The notes beneath the pieces are model-generated. The model had not been told where the DNA came from, did no database searches, and saw nothing but the letters and a program-made list of their open reading frames with translations. 24,846 bases of DNA from Bacteroidota bacterium (GTDB taxonomy: Bacteria > Bacteroidota > Bacteroidia > Chitinophagales > Chitinophagaceae): contig JAEZLJ010000147.1 of assembly GCA_023415275.1 (NCBI GenBank), positions 1 to 24,846 of the forward strand, in the 5' to 3' direction. Shown here in pieces: positions 14,521-22,874 of this stretch. A program made the translations under genes and the position numbers. The first letter of the stretch is position 1, and the number at the start of each line of letters is the position of its first letter.

Positions 14521-14790
14521 TTACAATTTGGCTGAAAGCTCTTTACCAGCTTTGAAGCGGGCAACTTTTCTAGCTTTGATTTTAATTACTTCACCTGTTT
14601 GAGGATTACGGCCATTACGTGCAGCACGCTTAGAAACAGAAAAAGTTCCGAAACCTACTAAAGTAACTTTACCACCACCTTTCAGGGTCTTAGTAACGGC
14701 TTCAACAAAAGAATCCAATGCAGCATTAGCTTGTGTTTTTGTTACACCTGCATCATCAGCGATCTTGTTGATCAATTCAGCTTTGTTCAT
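14521..14790 (-). CDS. HU-family DNA-binding protein
   Basis: This 89-aa histone-like protein forms dimers that bend and compact DNA. The full HU pattern is present: MNKAELINKIADDAGVTK at the N-terminus, the dimer core to about 45 with KVTLVGFGTFSV, and the DNA-binding beta arm RAARNGRNPQTGEVIKI with the Asn-Pro intercalating tip. The C-terminus is ARFKAGKELSAKL. The length is exactly that of typical HU, without the long tail of some Bacteroidota HU-like proteins. A well-matched promoter (14820-14850) and a terminator (14479-14501) make it a single-gene unit. Confidence 0.96.
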   Translation of the reverse strand: MNKAELINKIADDAGVTKTQANAALDSFVEAVTKTLKGGGKVTLVGFGTFSVSKRAARNGRNPQTGEVIKIKARKVARFKAGKELSAKL

Positions 14791-14819
14791 AGTTGATATT
14801 TTAAAAGTTTTGACAGCAA

Positions 14820-14850
14820 CAAAAATAGAGGGTTTTTTTATCCAACAAAA
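14820..14850 (-). promoter_or_regulatory. Promoter of the HU gene
   Basis: On the minus strand TTTTG (14850-14846) is followed after 18 bases by TATTTTTG (14827-14820), a full match to the Bacteroidota TTTG/TAnnTTTG promoter. It lies 29 bases before the ATG. It is one of the best promoter matches in the window. Confidence 0.65.
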
Positions 14851-15084
14851 TAATTTTACTCATTTTATAAAATTAGTTTTGTCGGCTGAAATCCTTATTG
14901 TACAAGGGTTTTACGGAATTTTACGTAGTGTTTCCAACATACCCATCTTTAACCAATATCGTTCAAACCCTTACCTGTAGCGGATTTCAGCGGCTATGGC
15001 CTGAAATGCAGGCAGGACAAGGCTTCCAGGCCAATATACAATAAAAAGAAAACAAAAAATCTATAGGCTTCTATTTGTACACAT
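14851..15084. other. Non-coding gap between HU and the DUF4286 gene
   Basis: No convincing gene is seen in this stretch. It contains GCTGAAATCC (14885-14894) and its complement GGATTTCAGC (14982-14991) 87 bases apart, which may be chance, and an A-rich stretch near 15040-15060 just after the DUF4286 gene's 3' end. Confidence 0.5.
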
Positions 15085-15423
15085 CTATTTCACAACCTGC
15101 ATGACACTCCTGAATGCAATGAACTGCTCACCCCACTTATCAAAACTTTTCTTTCTCATATCTGCTGCAAATTTTTCAATGTAACGGTTGTAATCGGCTT
15201 TAGATGCAGCATGATATTGTATGGCATATGTAGGGCCTTCCGAATCATCTACTTCCAGTAACCTCACCACTTTATAATCATTGAAGCAACCTGTTTGCAG
15301 AATAGCAGGCGCATGCTCCTGCAATAACCATTGCAACCAACGGTCAGCTATAAACGGATCTACCTTCACTGTCACATTATAGATGATGGCATACCCCTCT
15401 GCTTCATTTTGTTTCATATTCAT
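15085..15423 (-). CDS. DUF4286 family protein
   Basis: This 112-aa soluble protein belongs to a small family found mainly in Bacteroidota (identified from the pattern). Typical features are YAIIYNVTVKVDPFIADRWL near the N-terminus, the WLLQEHAPAILQTGCFNDYK segment, TYAIQYHAASKADYNRYIEK, and FDKWGEQFIAFRSVMQVV at the end. The fold resembles a ferredoxin-like alpha/beta dimeric barrel of the sort found in small monooxygenase-like proteins. Its function is unknown. It lies 62 bases downstream of the exonuclease III gene on the same strand and may be cotranscribed. Confidence 0.85.
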   Translation of the reverse strand: MNMKQNEAEGYAIIYNVTVKVDPFIADRWLQWLLQEHAPAILQTGCFNDYKVVRLLEVDDSEGPTYAIQYHAASKADYNRYIEKFAADMRKKSFDKWGEQFIAFRSVMQVVK

Positions 15424-15485
15424 TTCAATCAGTTGATTCGTTAATACGTAAAGGATTCAAATTGTCTAAACTCCTTTTCTCATTA

Positions 15486-16256
15486 CTAATGACCATCCAG
15501 CTCCAGATAAACAGGGCAATGATCACTATGCTTTACATCAGGATAGATCTCTGCATCTTTTATATAAGGACGCAGCGGTTCTGTGACACTGATATAATCA
15601 ATGCGCCACCCTTTGTTGGATGCCCTTACTGAGGGAAAACGCTGGCTCCACCAGCTATACCGGTGTGGTTCAGGATGCACCTGCCTGAAACTGTCCACCC
15701 AGCCATTACTATAAAACTTATCCATCCAGGCTCTCTCTTCTGCTAAAAAGCCTGATGTGTTCTTATTACCTGAAGGATTGTGAATATCAATCTCCTTATG
15801 CGCAATATTATAGTCACCACAAAGCACCAGTTTTGGGTGCGTTTTTTTCAGGTCCTGCACATAGTCAAAGAATTCATCCAGCCATTTGTATTTATATGTC
15901 TGTCTTTCATCACCCGTAGTGCCGGAAGGAAAATAAGCGTTGATCAATCGCATATCTCCAAAATCCAATTGTATCACCCTGCCTTCATCATCACTTACCT
16001 GGTGTCCCGTTCCGCATTTCACCTGGTCAGGCTTGATCTTGGTGAAGACAGTCACCCCGCTATATCCTTTTTTCTGCGCGCAAAACCAATGATCATGATA
16101 ACCCAGGTCATTGAACAGTTGTACATCCACATCACTCTGTTGAGCCTTTGCTTCCTGTATGCAGATCACATCGGCTGGATGCGTTTGCAACCAATCTATG
16201 AATCCCTTTTTTATAGCAGCCCTTATGCCGTTTACATTGTAACTGATGATCTTCAT
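15486..16256 (-). CDS. xth: Exodeoxyribonuclease III / AP endonuclease
   Basis: This DNA-repair nuclease cuts at abasic sites and degrades DNA 3' to 5'. The 256-aa protein has every landmark of the Xth family: N7 in SYNVNGIRAA, metal-binding E35 in CIQEAKAQ, Y106 in NAYFPSG, D146/N148 in CGDYNIAH, and D243-H244 in HSDHCPVYLEL. GWRIDYI (214-220) is also diagnostic. It is soluble and single-domain, unlike the membrane-anchored EEP protein at 3743-4864. A full -7 box lies four bases upstream of the ATG. Confidence 0.95.
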   Translation of the reverse strand: MKIISYNVNGIRAAIKKGFIDWLQTHPADVICIQEAKAQQSDVDVQLFNDLGYHDHWFCAQKKGYSGVTVFTKIKPDQVKCGTGHQVSDDEGRVIQLDFGDMRLINAYFPSGTTGDERQTYKYKWLDEFFDYVQDLKKTHPKLVLCGDYNIAHKEIDIHNPSGNKNTSGFLAEERAWMDKFYSNGWVDSFRQVHPEPHRYSWWSQRFPSVRASNKGWRIDYISVTEPLRPYIKDAEIYPDVKHSDHCPVYLELDGH

Positions 16257-16260
16257 TTGG

Positions 16261-16268
16261 CAAAAGTA
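16261..16268 (-). promoter_or_regulatory. -7 promoter box of the exonuclease III gene
   Basis: On the minus strand this reads TACTTTTG, a full match to TAnnTTTG, ending four bases before the ATG at 16256. Transcription would start at or just inside the start codon, so the mRNA may be leaderless. No -33 TTG is evident. Confidence 0.45.
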
Positions 16269-16374
16269 AGCGAGATGTATATTGATTGACCAGGGATCTT
16301 TTGCGTAAAGACCATCGATTTCCTAACCAATATCATTTATGATTGCCTTTAAAAATGTTTTATTTTTAAAATCC

Positions 16375-17130
16375 ATGGAGCAACCGATCAAGCCCCCAAA
16401 AAAGAAGATTGAACCCATCATCCCTCCTAAGGAACACGTGTATCTTGACGGACCTAAAAGCAGGGGTTATGAATTAGAGTTTGCCTGGAAAGTATTCTGG
16501 GAGTTCATCAAGGGCTTTCGAAACCTACACTTTGTAGGACCTTGCATCACCGTGTTTGGTTCTGCCAGGTTTAAAGAAGACAATGAATATTACAAATGCG
16601 CACGGGAGTTTGGTAAGCGCATTGCGGGCCTGGGATTCACCACGCTCACTGGCGGAGGTCCGGGTATTATGGAAGCCGCCAACCGCGGTGCCTATGAAAA
16701 TGACGGTATGTCTATCGGTTGCAACATCCAGCTTCCCTTCGAACAAATAGGAAATAAATATGTGCACAAATCCATCACTTTTGAGCACTTCTTTATACGT
16801 AAGACACTGCTCATTAAATATTCCTTTGCCTTCATCATCATGCCCGGTGGCTTTGGCACCATGGATGAATTCTTTGAGACACTAACATTGATCCAAACCA
16901 AAACCATCACTACTTTTCCAATAGTAATATTTGGTAAAGAATTTTATAAAGAGCTGATGGAAGCTATGGAAGACATGGCATTAAAGGGCACCATTTCCAA
17001 AGAAGATATGAACCTGGTATTGCTTACGGACGATGTGAATGAAGCCATGGAACATATCAGTAAATACATCACCACCAACTACAAGATCCGTCCACGCAAA
17101 AGGCAATGGTGGTTATTGGAAAAAAGATAG
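16375..17130 (+). CDS. TIGR00730/LOG-family Rossmann-fold protein
   Basis: The 251-aa protein has both signature motifs of the LOG family: GGGPGIMEAANRGA and PGGFGTMDEFFETLTLIQT. The N-terminal CITVFGSARF and the later TFPIVIFGKEFYKEL also fit. Members hydrolyse nucleoside 5'-monophosphates to the free base and ribose 5-phosphate; plant and some bacterial forms activate cytokinins, and many were misnamed lysine decarboxylases. The physiological substrate here is unknown. An ATG at 16339 would add a 12-residue hydrophobic stretch. ATG 16375 is preferred because MEQPIKPPKKK is a more typical start, but this is not certain. It diverges from the exonuclease III gene. Confidence 0.88.
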   Translation: MEQPIKPPKKKIEPIIPPKEHVYLDGPKSRGYELEFAWKVFWEFIKGFRNLHFVGPCITVFGSARFKEDNEYYKCAREFGKRIAGLGFTTLTGGGPGIMEAANRGAYENDGMSIGCNIQLPFEQIGNKYVHKSITFEHFFIRKTLLIKYSFAFIIMPGGFGTMDEFFETLTLIQTKTITTFPIVIFGKEFYKELMEAMEDMALKGTISKEDMNLVLLTDDVNEAMEHISKYITTNYKIRPRKRQWWLLEKR

Positions 17131-17175
17131 GAATCTTAGCCTACCGATTTAACAGTTGGTGAACAAATTAAGATA

Positions 17176-17481
17176 CTAACTCAGAACAGGTATTACCTCA
17201 GTTACAGCATCTATATTGATAGGACCATATACATGTGGAAATTCCTCATTGATAGATGGTGCCAGGTCAAACTGCCAGGGAGAAGTGAGCAACCCGGTAT
17301 CAATGGTTAGCCGAACCAGGTCTTTCATGCCCTTAAAATAACGTTGCAGCACACCCTCTACCTGCTCCGCCTTACTACAATGAATAAAATGCTCAAGGGC
17401 CAGTGAGGAAGCTTTGTAGGCGCCCTCAGACTTTGCTTGTTCCCATTCTGCCCGTGTAGTAACATGAAAAATAATAGCCAT
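17176..17481 (-). CDS. DUF952 family protein
   Basis: This 101-aa protein contains MAIIFHVTTRAEWEQAK, SLALEHFIHCSKAEQVEGV, DLVRLTIDTGLL and FPHVYGPINIDAVTEVIPV, the conserved pattern of DUF952. The family resembles a compact ADP-ribosyltransferase-like or RNA-phosphotransferase-like fold in some structural work, but no activity is assigned here. ATG 17481 is preferred; a TTG at 17496 would add only five residues. It starts 15 bases after the dehydrogenase stop codon, so the two are probably one operon. It converges with the LOG-family gene, 45 bases away. Confidence 0.85.
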   Translation of the reverse strand: MAIIFHVTTRAEWEQAKSEGAYKASSLALEHFIHCSKAEQVEGVLQRYFKGMKDLVRLTIDTGLLTSPWQFDLAPSINEEFPHVYGPINIDAVTEVIPVLS

Positions 17482-17496
17482 ACTGCAAGGATACAA

Positions 17497-18489
17497 CTAA
17501 GCTTTTACTTCATTCACACAAGCATCATCCCTTTGAAATTGATCCAGGTTGCTGACAGTGGTGGCAGCTATATTCAGTAAGGCAGTATCAGTTAAAAATG
17601 CCTGGTGGCTGGTGATCAATACATTTGGAAAAGTAAGCAGGCGGGCAATGACATCATCCTGCAGGATGTGCTCTGAATGGTCTTCAAAAAATAACCCTTT
17701 TTCTTCCTCGTACACATCGAGGCCCAGGTAACCAATATGGCCAGACTTTAAGGCATCGATCACATCCCTGGTATGGATCAGGGCACCACGGCCGGTATTC
17801 ACCAGCATCACGCCCTTTTTCATGCGACTGATAGAATCTTTGTTGACCAGGTAATGTGTTTCAGGCGTTAAAGGTGCATGTAAGGAAATAATATCAGCTT
17901 GTCTGAATACCTCCTCCACGGTTTCAAATGTTACATCATGTGCCTTACCCCATTCCTCATCAGGAAATGGATCGTAGGCCATTAGCTTGCAATCAAAACC
18001 TTTTAATATCTCGGCCACTCTCTTACCGATCTTGCCCAGCCCTATAATACCCGCAACTTTACCATGCATATCAAATCCCGTAAGTCCATCAAGGGAGAAG
18101 TTCAGGTCGCGTATGCGGTTATGCGCCTTGATCAGTTTCCTGTTCAGCGTCAGCATCAGGGCAACCGTATGCTCCGCTACTGCAAAGGGGGAATACTCCG
18201 GCACCCTGGCCACCCTGATATGATGTAAAGCAGCTGATGGCAGATCCACATTATTGAACCCTGCCGAACGCAGCACAATGTATTTAATGCCTATCATAGC
18301 CAACTGGTTGATCACGGGTGCCGAGGCATCATCATTCACAAAAATGCAAACAGCCTGGCATCCCAGGGCCATAGAACAGGTGTCGGCGCTTAATTGAGGC
18401 TCCAGCAATAACAATTCATGCCGGCCTTCTGCGGCCTGTAGTAAATAATCCCTTTCAAACCTATGTGTGCTATATACAGCTACCCTCAT
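17497..18489 (-). CDS. ldhA: D-lactate dehydrogenase-like 2-hydroxyacid dehydrogenase
   Basis: This NAD-dependent enzyme of 330 aa is predicted to interconvert pyruvate and D-lactate, a fermentative redox outlet. The catalytic triad of the D-2-hydroxyacid dehydrogenase family is present: R234 in NTGRGALI, E263 in VYEEEKG, and H295 in TSHQAFLT. The nucleotide-binding motif GLGKIG is at 150-155. The N-terminal MRVAVYSTHRFERDYL and the YSPFAVAEHTVALML helix (99-113) are typical of the fermentative LdhA subgroup, so the D-lactate assignment is likely, although the substrate is inferred by similarity. A 12-bp palindrome overlaps the start codon. The DUF952 gene follows closely. Confidence 0.88.
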   Translation of the reverse strand: MRVAVYSTHRFERDYLLQAAEGRHELLLLEPQLSADTCSMALGCQAVCIFVNDDASAPVINQLAMIGIKYIVLRSAGFNNVDLPSAALHHIRVARVPEYSPFAVAEHTVALMLTLNRKLIKAHNRIRDLNFSLDGLTGFDMHGKVAGIIGLGKIGKRVAEILKGFDCKLMAYDPFPDEEWGKAHDVTFETVEEVFRQADIISLHAPLTPETHYLVNKDSISRMKKGVMLVNTGRGALIHTRDVIDALKSGHIGYLGLDVYEEEKGLFFEDHSEHILQDDVIARLLTFPNVLITSHQAFLTDTALLNIAATTVSNLDQFQRDDACVNEVKA

Positions 18490-18499
18490 TACATGTAAT
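18488..18499. promoter_or_regulatory. 12-bp palindrome at the ldhA start
   Basis: ATTACATGTAAT is a perfect 12-bp palindrome spanning the first bases of the ldhA start codon. It could be an operator for a dimeric regulator, for example a redox-responsive one, but a single site of this length may be chance. The rest of the 267-base gap to 18756 holds no recognisable gene. Confidence 0.25.
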
Positions 18500-18756
18500 T
18501 AAAACAAACAGGAAGATACATTGATTTAATGATCCATTACCGATGCCCTTTTCTTTCAATGGACATCTAACTTTATGGTAAGTTGGCTGTGATGGTCATG
18601 CTTTTGGAAAGCCAGGAGATTTGGCATTATTGTACATTAGCCCACGTTTTTTCATAATGGCTACTTACTATTCAGGCCTGTACAGTTGATAACAAATACC
18701 TAACGGAGTGACATCTATTAAAAAAAATGCAGGTATGCATAATTATAATTGAGTTA

Positions 18757-19155
18757 TTACGCTTTACGTAATTCACCTCTCTTTAGTTTCCAATACACTG
18801 CTCCACCTATCAGCCCTACAATAAAACCTAGTGGGCCTGTAATAAATATGCCTAATAAAGGGCCCTGATTAGAACCGGGTGTAAAAATAATAGGGCCAAA
18901 AAAACCAGCTACAAAACTGATAGCTCCTACCAATATGCCTCCAGCTAAAGTATAGGATGCAAAGCTGTTTGATGCAACAGCCATTTTTTTCCATGCTAAA
19001 ACACTAATGGCAATAGCTATTGAAATGGAAATAATTAGGGAAAGCACTGCATGAGAATGCATACCTGGTATTAGGGAAAGAGGTAACCAGTAAACAAAAT
19101 AATAACTTGCTATAAATACAAAAAACACCAGGATTATTTTGATTACTGTTCTCAT
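18757..19155 (-). CDS. Small polytopic membrane protein (132 aa), unknown
   Basis: Four predicted membrane spans lie at about residues 5-27, 36-54, 66-91 and 98-121, with short polar loops and a basic C-terminus (WKLKRGELRKA). The third and fourth spans are glycine-rich (GGILVGAISFVAGFFGP and GPLGFIVGLIGGAVYW), suggesting tight helix packing. The local DNA is more AT-rich than most neighbours. No family is recognised. It lies 52 bases downstream of the response regulator on the same strand and could be cotranscribed with it. Confidence 0.7.
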   Translation of the reverse strand: MRTVIKIILVFFVFIASYYFVYWLPLSLIPGMHSHAVLSLIISISIAIAISVLAWKKMAVASNSFASYTLAGGILVGAISFVAGFFGPIIFTPGSNQGPLLGIFITGPLGFIVGLIGGAVYWKLKRGELRKA

Positions 19156-19207
19156 TGTTGAATGGGTTTGCTTAAAGTTAAGATATATTTAATGCCACTT
19201 TTCTCTC

Positions 19208-19921
19208 TTACCTTTTGGTAAGCTGACCTATCACGGCCTGCTTAAACAGACGGCCAATAGGTATCTCGGAATGCTCAACTTTTACACAGGAATGGCTGTA
19301 TCCTGATATCTTGTCCAGTGAAATAATATAAGAGCGATGCACCCGTAAAAACTTGTGTTCCGACAGCAGGCTTTCCATAGCACTGATAGTTTGCTTTACC
19401 AGCAAATGCTTCCCGTTAGCAAAAAATAGTTTCACATAGTCCTTCCAGCTTTCTATGTAAAGAATATCATCGATGAATATTTTCTGCATCACCTTGTCCG
19501 ACTTCAAATAAACAAATGCATTAGGATTGTGATTGTATAGTTTTTCCTCTTCAACCTGGTGATGATTACCTGATCTCTTGAGTTTATCGATGGCTTTTAA
19601 AAACCTTTCAAAAGACACCGGCTTTACCAGGTAATCAACAGCGTCCAGTTCAAAGCCCTCCACCGCATATTCGCGGTAGGCGGTAACAAATATTACCTTG
19701 GGAGGATGGCTAAGGCTACGCAGGAATTGTGTGCCGATGATCTTAGGCATTTTGATGTCCAGGAACATCACATCCACCATTTTGTCATGCAATACATCAA
19801 TAGCTTCTATAGCATTGCTGCAAACGCCTGCCAGTTCCAGCCCGCTGATCTGGGAAACGTATGACTGCAGCACCTTTAGTGCAGGTGGCTCATCATCAAC
19901 CAACAGACACCGGATCTTCAT
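19208..19921 (-). CDS. LytTR-family response regulator
   Basis: The 237-aa protein has a receiver domain (about 1-118) with the acidic pair D9-D10, phospho-acceptor D55 in VMFLDIKMPK, T80 and K100 in YLVKPVSFERF. A LytTR DNA-binding domain follows from about 135 to the C-terminus, with typical ILYIESWKDYVKLFFANGK and FLRVHRSYIISLDKI. It should bind DNA as a dimer at direct repeats upstream of its targets. The start codon overlaps the 3' end of the kinase gene by 26 bases, so the two form a translationally coupled two-component system. Its stimulus and targets are unknown; the small membrane protein next to it is a candidate target or partner. Confidence 0.94.
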   Translation of the reverse strand: MKIRCLLVDDEPPALKVLQSYVSQISGLELAGVCSNAIEAIDVLHDKMVDVMFLDIKMPKIIGTQFLRSLSHPPKVIFVTAYREYAVEGFELDAVDYLVKPVSFERFLKAIDKLKRSGNHHQVEEEKLYNHNPNAFVYLKSDKVMQKIFIDDILYIESWKDYVKLFFANGKHLLVKQTISAMESLLSEHKFLRVHRSYIISLDKISGYSHSCVKVEHSEIPIGRLFKQAVIGQLTKR

Positions 19922-21035
19922 GCTTATACCTTTTAAAGTGATCGCCTAATGTGGCCCTTGATGGATCATTCATTTCCTTCAGGTTCAGTAAGAGAGAAAC
20001 TACAAAAAACTCCCCCTCATCTTTTAGTTTCAGATCGTGTCGCTCCAGGTACAACAACTCCAGTCGCTTCCGCACATTATTGATCCCCACTCCATTTTCA
20101 TGAAAGGGAACATATTGATTCTTACTGTTCACCACTTTGCACTTGAGCTGCCTGTCCTTCACCATGATATCGATGCTCATCCAGGGCTTTTCCAATTGCT
20201 CGGATGTGCCATGCTTGAATGCATTTTCCAGGAATGGTAATATGAGCAAAGGAGTAATGAACTGATCCTGTATATCGCCTTCAATATTCACAGATATATC
20301 CAGCTTTTCACCATACCGTTCCTTTTCCAGGTCAATGTAATTTTTCATGATGTCCACTTCTTTTTCCAGCAGCACTTTTTCTTCCCTGCAGTCATAAAGC
20401 ATATAGCTCAACAAGGAAGAAAGCTTTAAGATCATCTGCGGTGTTTTGGGCGAGCTTTCCAGGGCGAAAGCATATATGTTATTCAATGTATTGAAGAGAA
20501 AGTGAGGATGCACCTGGGCCTTTAGCAATTGCAACTGTGCAGTGATCCGCTCCTGTTGCGCCAGCATTAAATCTCGCTGCTTAATCGTCCATAGCTTGAA
20601 GAACCTGATGACCATCGGCGCTGCCACGGCTGTGGTCATGCATAAATAACTTTCAGCCCTGGGCATAATGGTCTTCTGAGTGTAGATATGATCTAATCCC
20701 ATAGCTTGCTGCAAAGGCACATACACATAGAACCTGTATCCCCCATTGATAAATAGTCCTGCAATGGCCCAGCAAAATACCACCAGGATAAACTGCCATA
20801 CTTTACCCTGCAAAAGCAACCGGGGAACGGCACCGTAGACCAACGGATATCCAAAAAGTATAAAGACAGGCGTCCACACAATCATGCTAAATACCTGGCG
20901 GGGGAAAGAGTAGCCTGAACCTGTTGCCATCCAGAATAAAGCCCATATAACAATGTGACAAGACCAATAGGTGAGGTGACGCCATGCCCTGTATTCGGGA
21001 AGGAAAACAAATTCGTTGGTTTTGGGCAAGGTCAT
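19896..21035 (-). CDS. LytS-type sensor histidine kinase
   Basis: This 379-aa membrane kinase has four probable transmembrane spans in its N-terminal half (about 24-40, 46-68, 80-98 and 130-147). A coiled linker then leads to the His_kinase domain with QVHPHFLFNTLNN (phospho-acceptor H178), and an HATPase domain with the N box LPFLENAFKHG (N271) and the G-box NGVGINNVRKRLELLY. There is no PAS, GAF or periplasmic domain, so the signal is probably sensed in the membrane. It is the first gene of the kinase/regulator pair. This short-sensor form is common in Bacteroidota. Confidence 0.93.
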   Translation of the reverse strand: MTLPKTNEFVFLPEYRAWRHLTYWSCHIVIWALFWMATGSGYSFPRQVFSMIVWTPVFILFGYPLVYGAVPRLLLQGKVWQFILVVFCWAIAGLFINGGYRFYVYVPLQQAMGLDHIYTQKTIMPRAESYLCMTTAVAAPMVIRFFKLWTIKQRDLMLAQQERITAQLQLLKAQVHPHFLFNTLNNIYAFALESSPKTPQMILKLSSLLSYMLYDCREEKVLLEKEVDIMKNYIDLEKERYGEKLDISVNIEGDIQDQFITPLLILPFLENAFKHGTSEQLEKPWMSIDIMVKDRQLKCKVVNSKNQYVPFHENGVGINNVRKRLELLYLERHDLKLKDEGEFFVVSLLLNLKEMNDPSRATLGDHFKRYKHEDPVSVG

Positions 21036-21198
21036 CGCAAGTAGTTGTTCTTACAATTTACCATTTCTCCAACGCTTTTTCAATAACAAATTAGATAAAC
21101 TGCAAATATTAGCGACAAACAGCAATGAATTAAAACCAACACCATCCAGGTACCCTGGCGGCTTTATATCTTAAAAAAATTACGCATGTCGATTTCGA

Positions 21199-21230
21199 TT
21201 GGAAGTAGCCTGCAGGGCATCTTACCTTTT
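21199..21230 (+). promoter_or_regulatory. Possible promoter of the PAP2-like lipoprotein gene
   Basis: TTG (21199-21201) is followed after 21 bases by TACCTTTT (21223-21230), which matches TAnnTTTG at seven of eight positions. It lies 35 bases before ATG 21266. The remaining divergent region to 21035 contains no gene. Confidence 0.35.
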
Positions 21231-21265
21231 TGTTATCAAATCATTTTTAACCAAAATCAGCTTCT

Positions 21266-22687
21266 ATGTATTTAAACGCAAACCAGAAATTATTGGTGAT
21301 GCTCTGTTTTGTCATCACCATTGTATCGTGCCAGAAAAATGAACTTTCTGCCCCTTCTTCTACAGCCACTGCCCGGATGGCTGATAACGACACGCGGGGT
21401 CATTTAAAACAAACCAAAACTTATACCTCAGATGTCGTCAAAAAATGGCTGGCCGTTCAGTTACCCCTGCTCTATTCACCCCCGGTTTCTTATGGTGTTA
21501 ACCCCGGGAGATACATGGCCTACAGTGGGGTAGCATTGTATGAATCTGTTGTGCCGGGCATGCCTGCCTACCAAAGCCTTTATGGCCAGCTGAACGAATT
21601 GCCTGAAATGCCTAAAACGGAACCAGGCAAAGCCTACCATTGGCCTACAAGCGCCAATGCCGCCTTAGCAGAAATCACCAGGAAGCTATTCACCTTTACA
21701 CCTGCCACCAACGATGCGGTGGAAAAACTGGAAACAGAATTGAACCAGGCCTACGCATCTGAAATTGGCGACCCGTCCATATTCGAACGTTCTAAGGCTT
21801 TTGGCAAAGCAGTGGCTGATAAAATATTTACCTGGTCCACCACCGATCATCCATGGACCTCCTGGGCGCCCCTGGTATTGACTGATCATTCACCTGGTAA
21901 GTGGTGGCCAGAAAATAACAATCCTGTTATACCCAATGGCCTTGCTTATTGGGGCAATACCCGCACCATGGTGGCCGGAAGCATTGAAAATGTCACCTCT
22001 GAGCCTTACGCTTATAATGACATGGATAAGAACTCTCCTTATTACCACGATTACCAGGAAGTGTATGATATTTCCAAACACCTGACCTACGATCAAAAGC
22101 GGCTGGCTAAATATTATGATGACCCTGCAGTAAAAGGCTACCCCGCCGGGTCCAGTTATATCTCTGTCTTTAAACAAGTGATAGAGCAATTAAACCCTAC
22201 CCTGGAGGTAACCGCCATGGCTTATGCCAAAACCGGTATGTCGCTCATGGATGCCACCATTGGTTCCATGAAAGCTAAATACCATTTTATGCAGGAAAGG
22301 CCCTTCCAGTTCATTCGCCGTGTTATTGAACCATCCACAGATCCCACCACGTGGTGGAAGCCATTCATACCTACACCTCCTTATGCCGATTTTCCTGCCA
22401 ACCATGCCACTTTCAGCGGTGCATTTACCTATGCGCTCACCAGCATCTTTGGCGACAATGTCCATTTCACCAACAGCACTTACAAAGGATTACCAGCAGT
22501 TATTGACGGTGTTTCTGTTGACCTGGGCAGCTATAGTTACAATTCCTTTTATGAACTGGCACATGACATAGCCATTTCAAGGGTTTATGGTGGCATACAT
22601 ACCCGCCATGCTGTAGAAGAGGGTACCAAACAGGGCATGAAGACAGCTCAGAACATTGATAACAAAGTCAGGTTCCGGAAGGATTGA
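21266..22687 (+). CDS. PAP2/vanadium-dependent haloperoxidase-like lipoprotein
   Basis: The 473-aa protein starts with a lipoprotein signal peptide (lipobox VSC, C22). The C-terminal half carries the three-part phosphate/vanadate-binding signature: KYHFMQERP (K-x6-RP, about 337-345), FPANHATFSGA (about 376-386) and SRVYGGIHTRHA (SR-x5-H, about 438-449). The middle motif reads PANH rather than the usual PSGH, while the catalytic His is kept. This places it in the PAP2 superfamily, on the vanadium-haloperoxidase-like branch by size and motif spacing. It may be a halide oxidase or a phosphatase; sequence alone does not decide. It is expected to be tethered to an envelope membrane. A strong terminator follows. 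Confidence 0.85.
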   Translation: MYLNANQKLLVMLCFVITIVSCQKNELSAPSSTATARMADNDTRGHLKQTKTYTSDVVKKWLAVQLPLLYSPPVSYGVNPGRYMAYSGVALYESVVPGMPAYQSLYGQLNELPEMPKTEPGKAYHWPTSANAALAEITRKLFTFTPATNDAVEKLETELNQAYASEIGDPSIFERSKAFGKAVADKIFTWSTTDHPWTSWAPLVLTDHSPGKWWPENNNPVIPNGLAYWGNTRTMVAGSIENVTSEPYAYNDMDKNSPYYHDYQEVYDISKHLTYDQKRLAKYYDDPAVKGYPAGSSYISVFKQVIEQLNPTLEVTAMAYAKTGMSLMDATIGSMKAKYHFMQERPFQFIRRVIEPSTDPTTWWKPFIPTPPYADFPANHATFSGAFTYALTSIFGDNVHFTNSTYKGLPAVIDGVSVDLGSYSYNSFYELAHDIAISRVYGGIHTRHAVEEGTKQGMKTAQNIDNKVRFRKD

Positions 22688-22737
22688 TCAGTATAGACTT
22701 GCGTCCACTTTGAAATGTATAGAAGCTGGACGGATGT

Positions 22738-22769
22738 AAGCCTGGGTGAACTTCACCCGGGCTTTTTTC
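22738..22769 (+). terminator. Rho-independent terminator of the PAP2-like gene
   Basis: AAGCCTGGGTGA (22738-22749) pairs with TCACCCGGGCTT (22753-22764) through 12 positions, with one G-U pair and the loop ACT. A T-run follows. The rest of the gap to 22874 shows no gene. Confidence 0.9.
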
Positions 22770-22874
22770 TTATGTGATGAAGATCGCCTTACCTGCTTTT
22801 TCATTAAATAGAAATAGGCCAAATATATTTGCCCGCTACCAGGCGAATAACAATAATTATTTTTTCATGCTCAT

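Noticed and set aside
14885..14991. 10-bp inverted repeat GCTGAAATCC/GGATTTCAGC in the HU upstream gap
   Set aside because: The arms are 87 bases apart with no supporting structure; may be chance.
16339..16374. Upstream ATG extending the LOG-family protein by 12 residues
   Set aside because: The extension is hydrophobic and unlike family N-termini, and ATG 16375 gives a more usual start. It remains possible.
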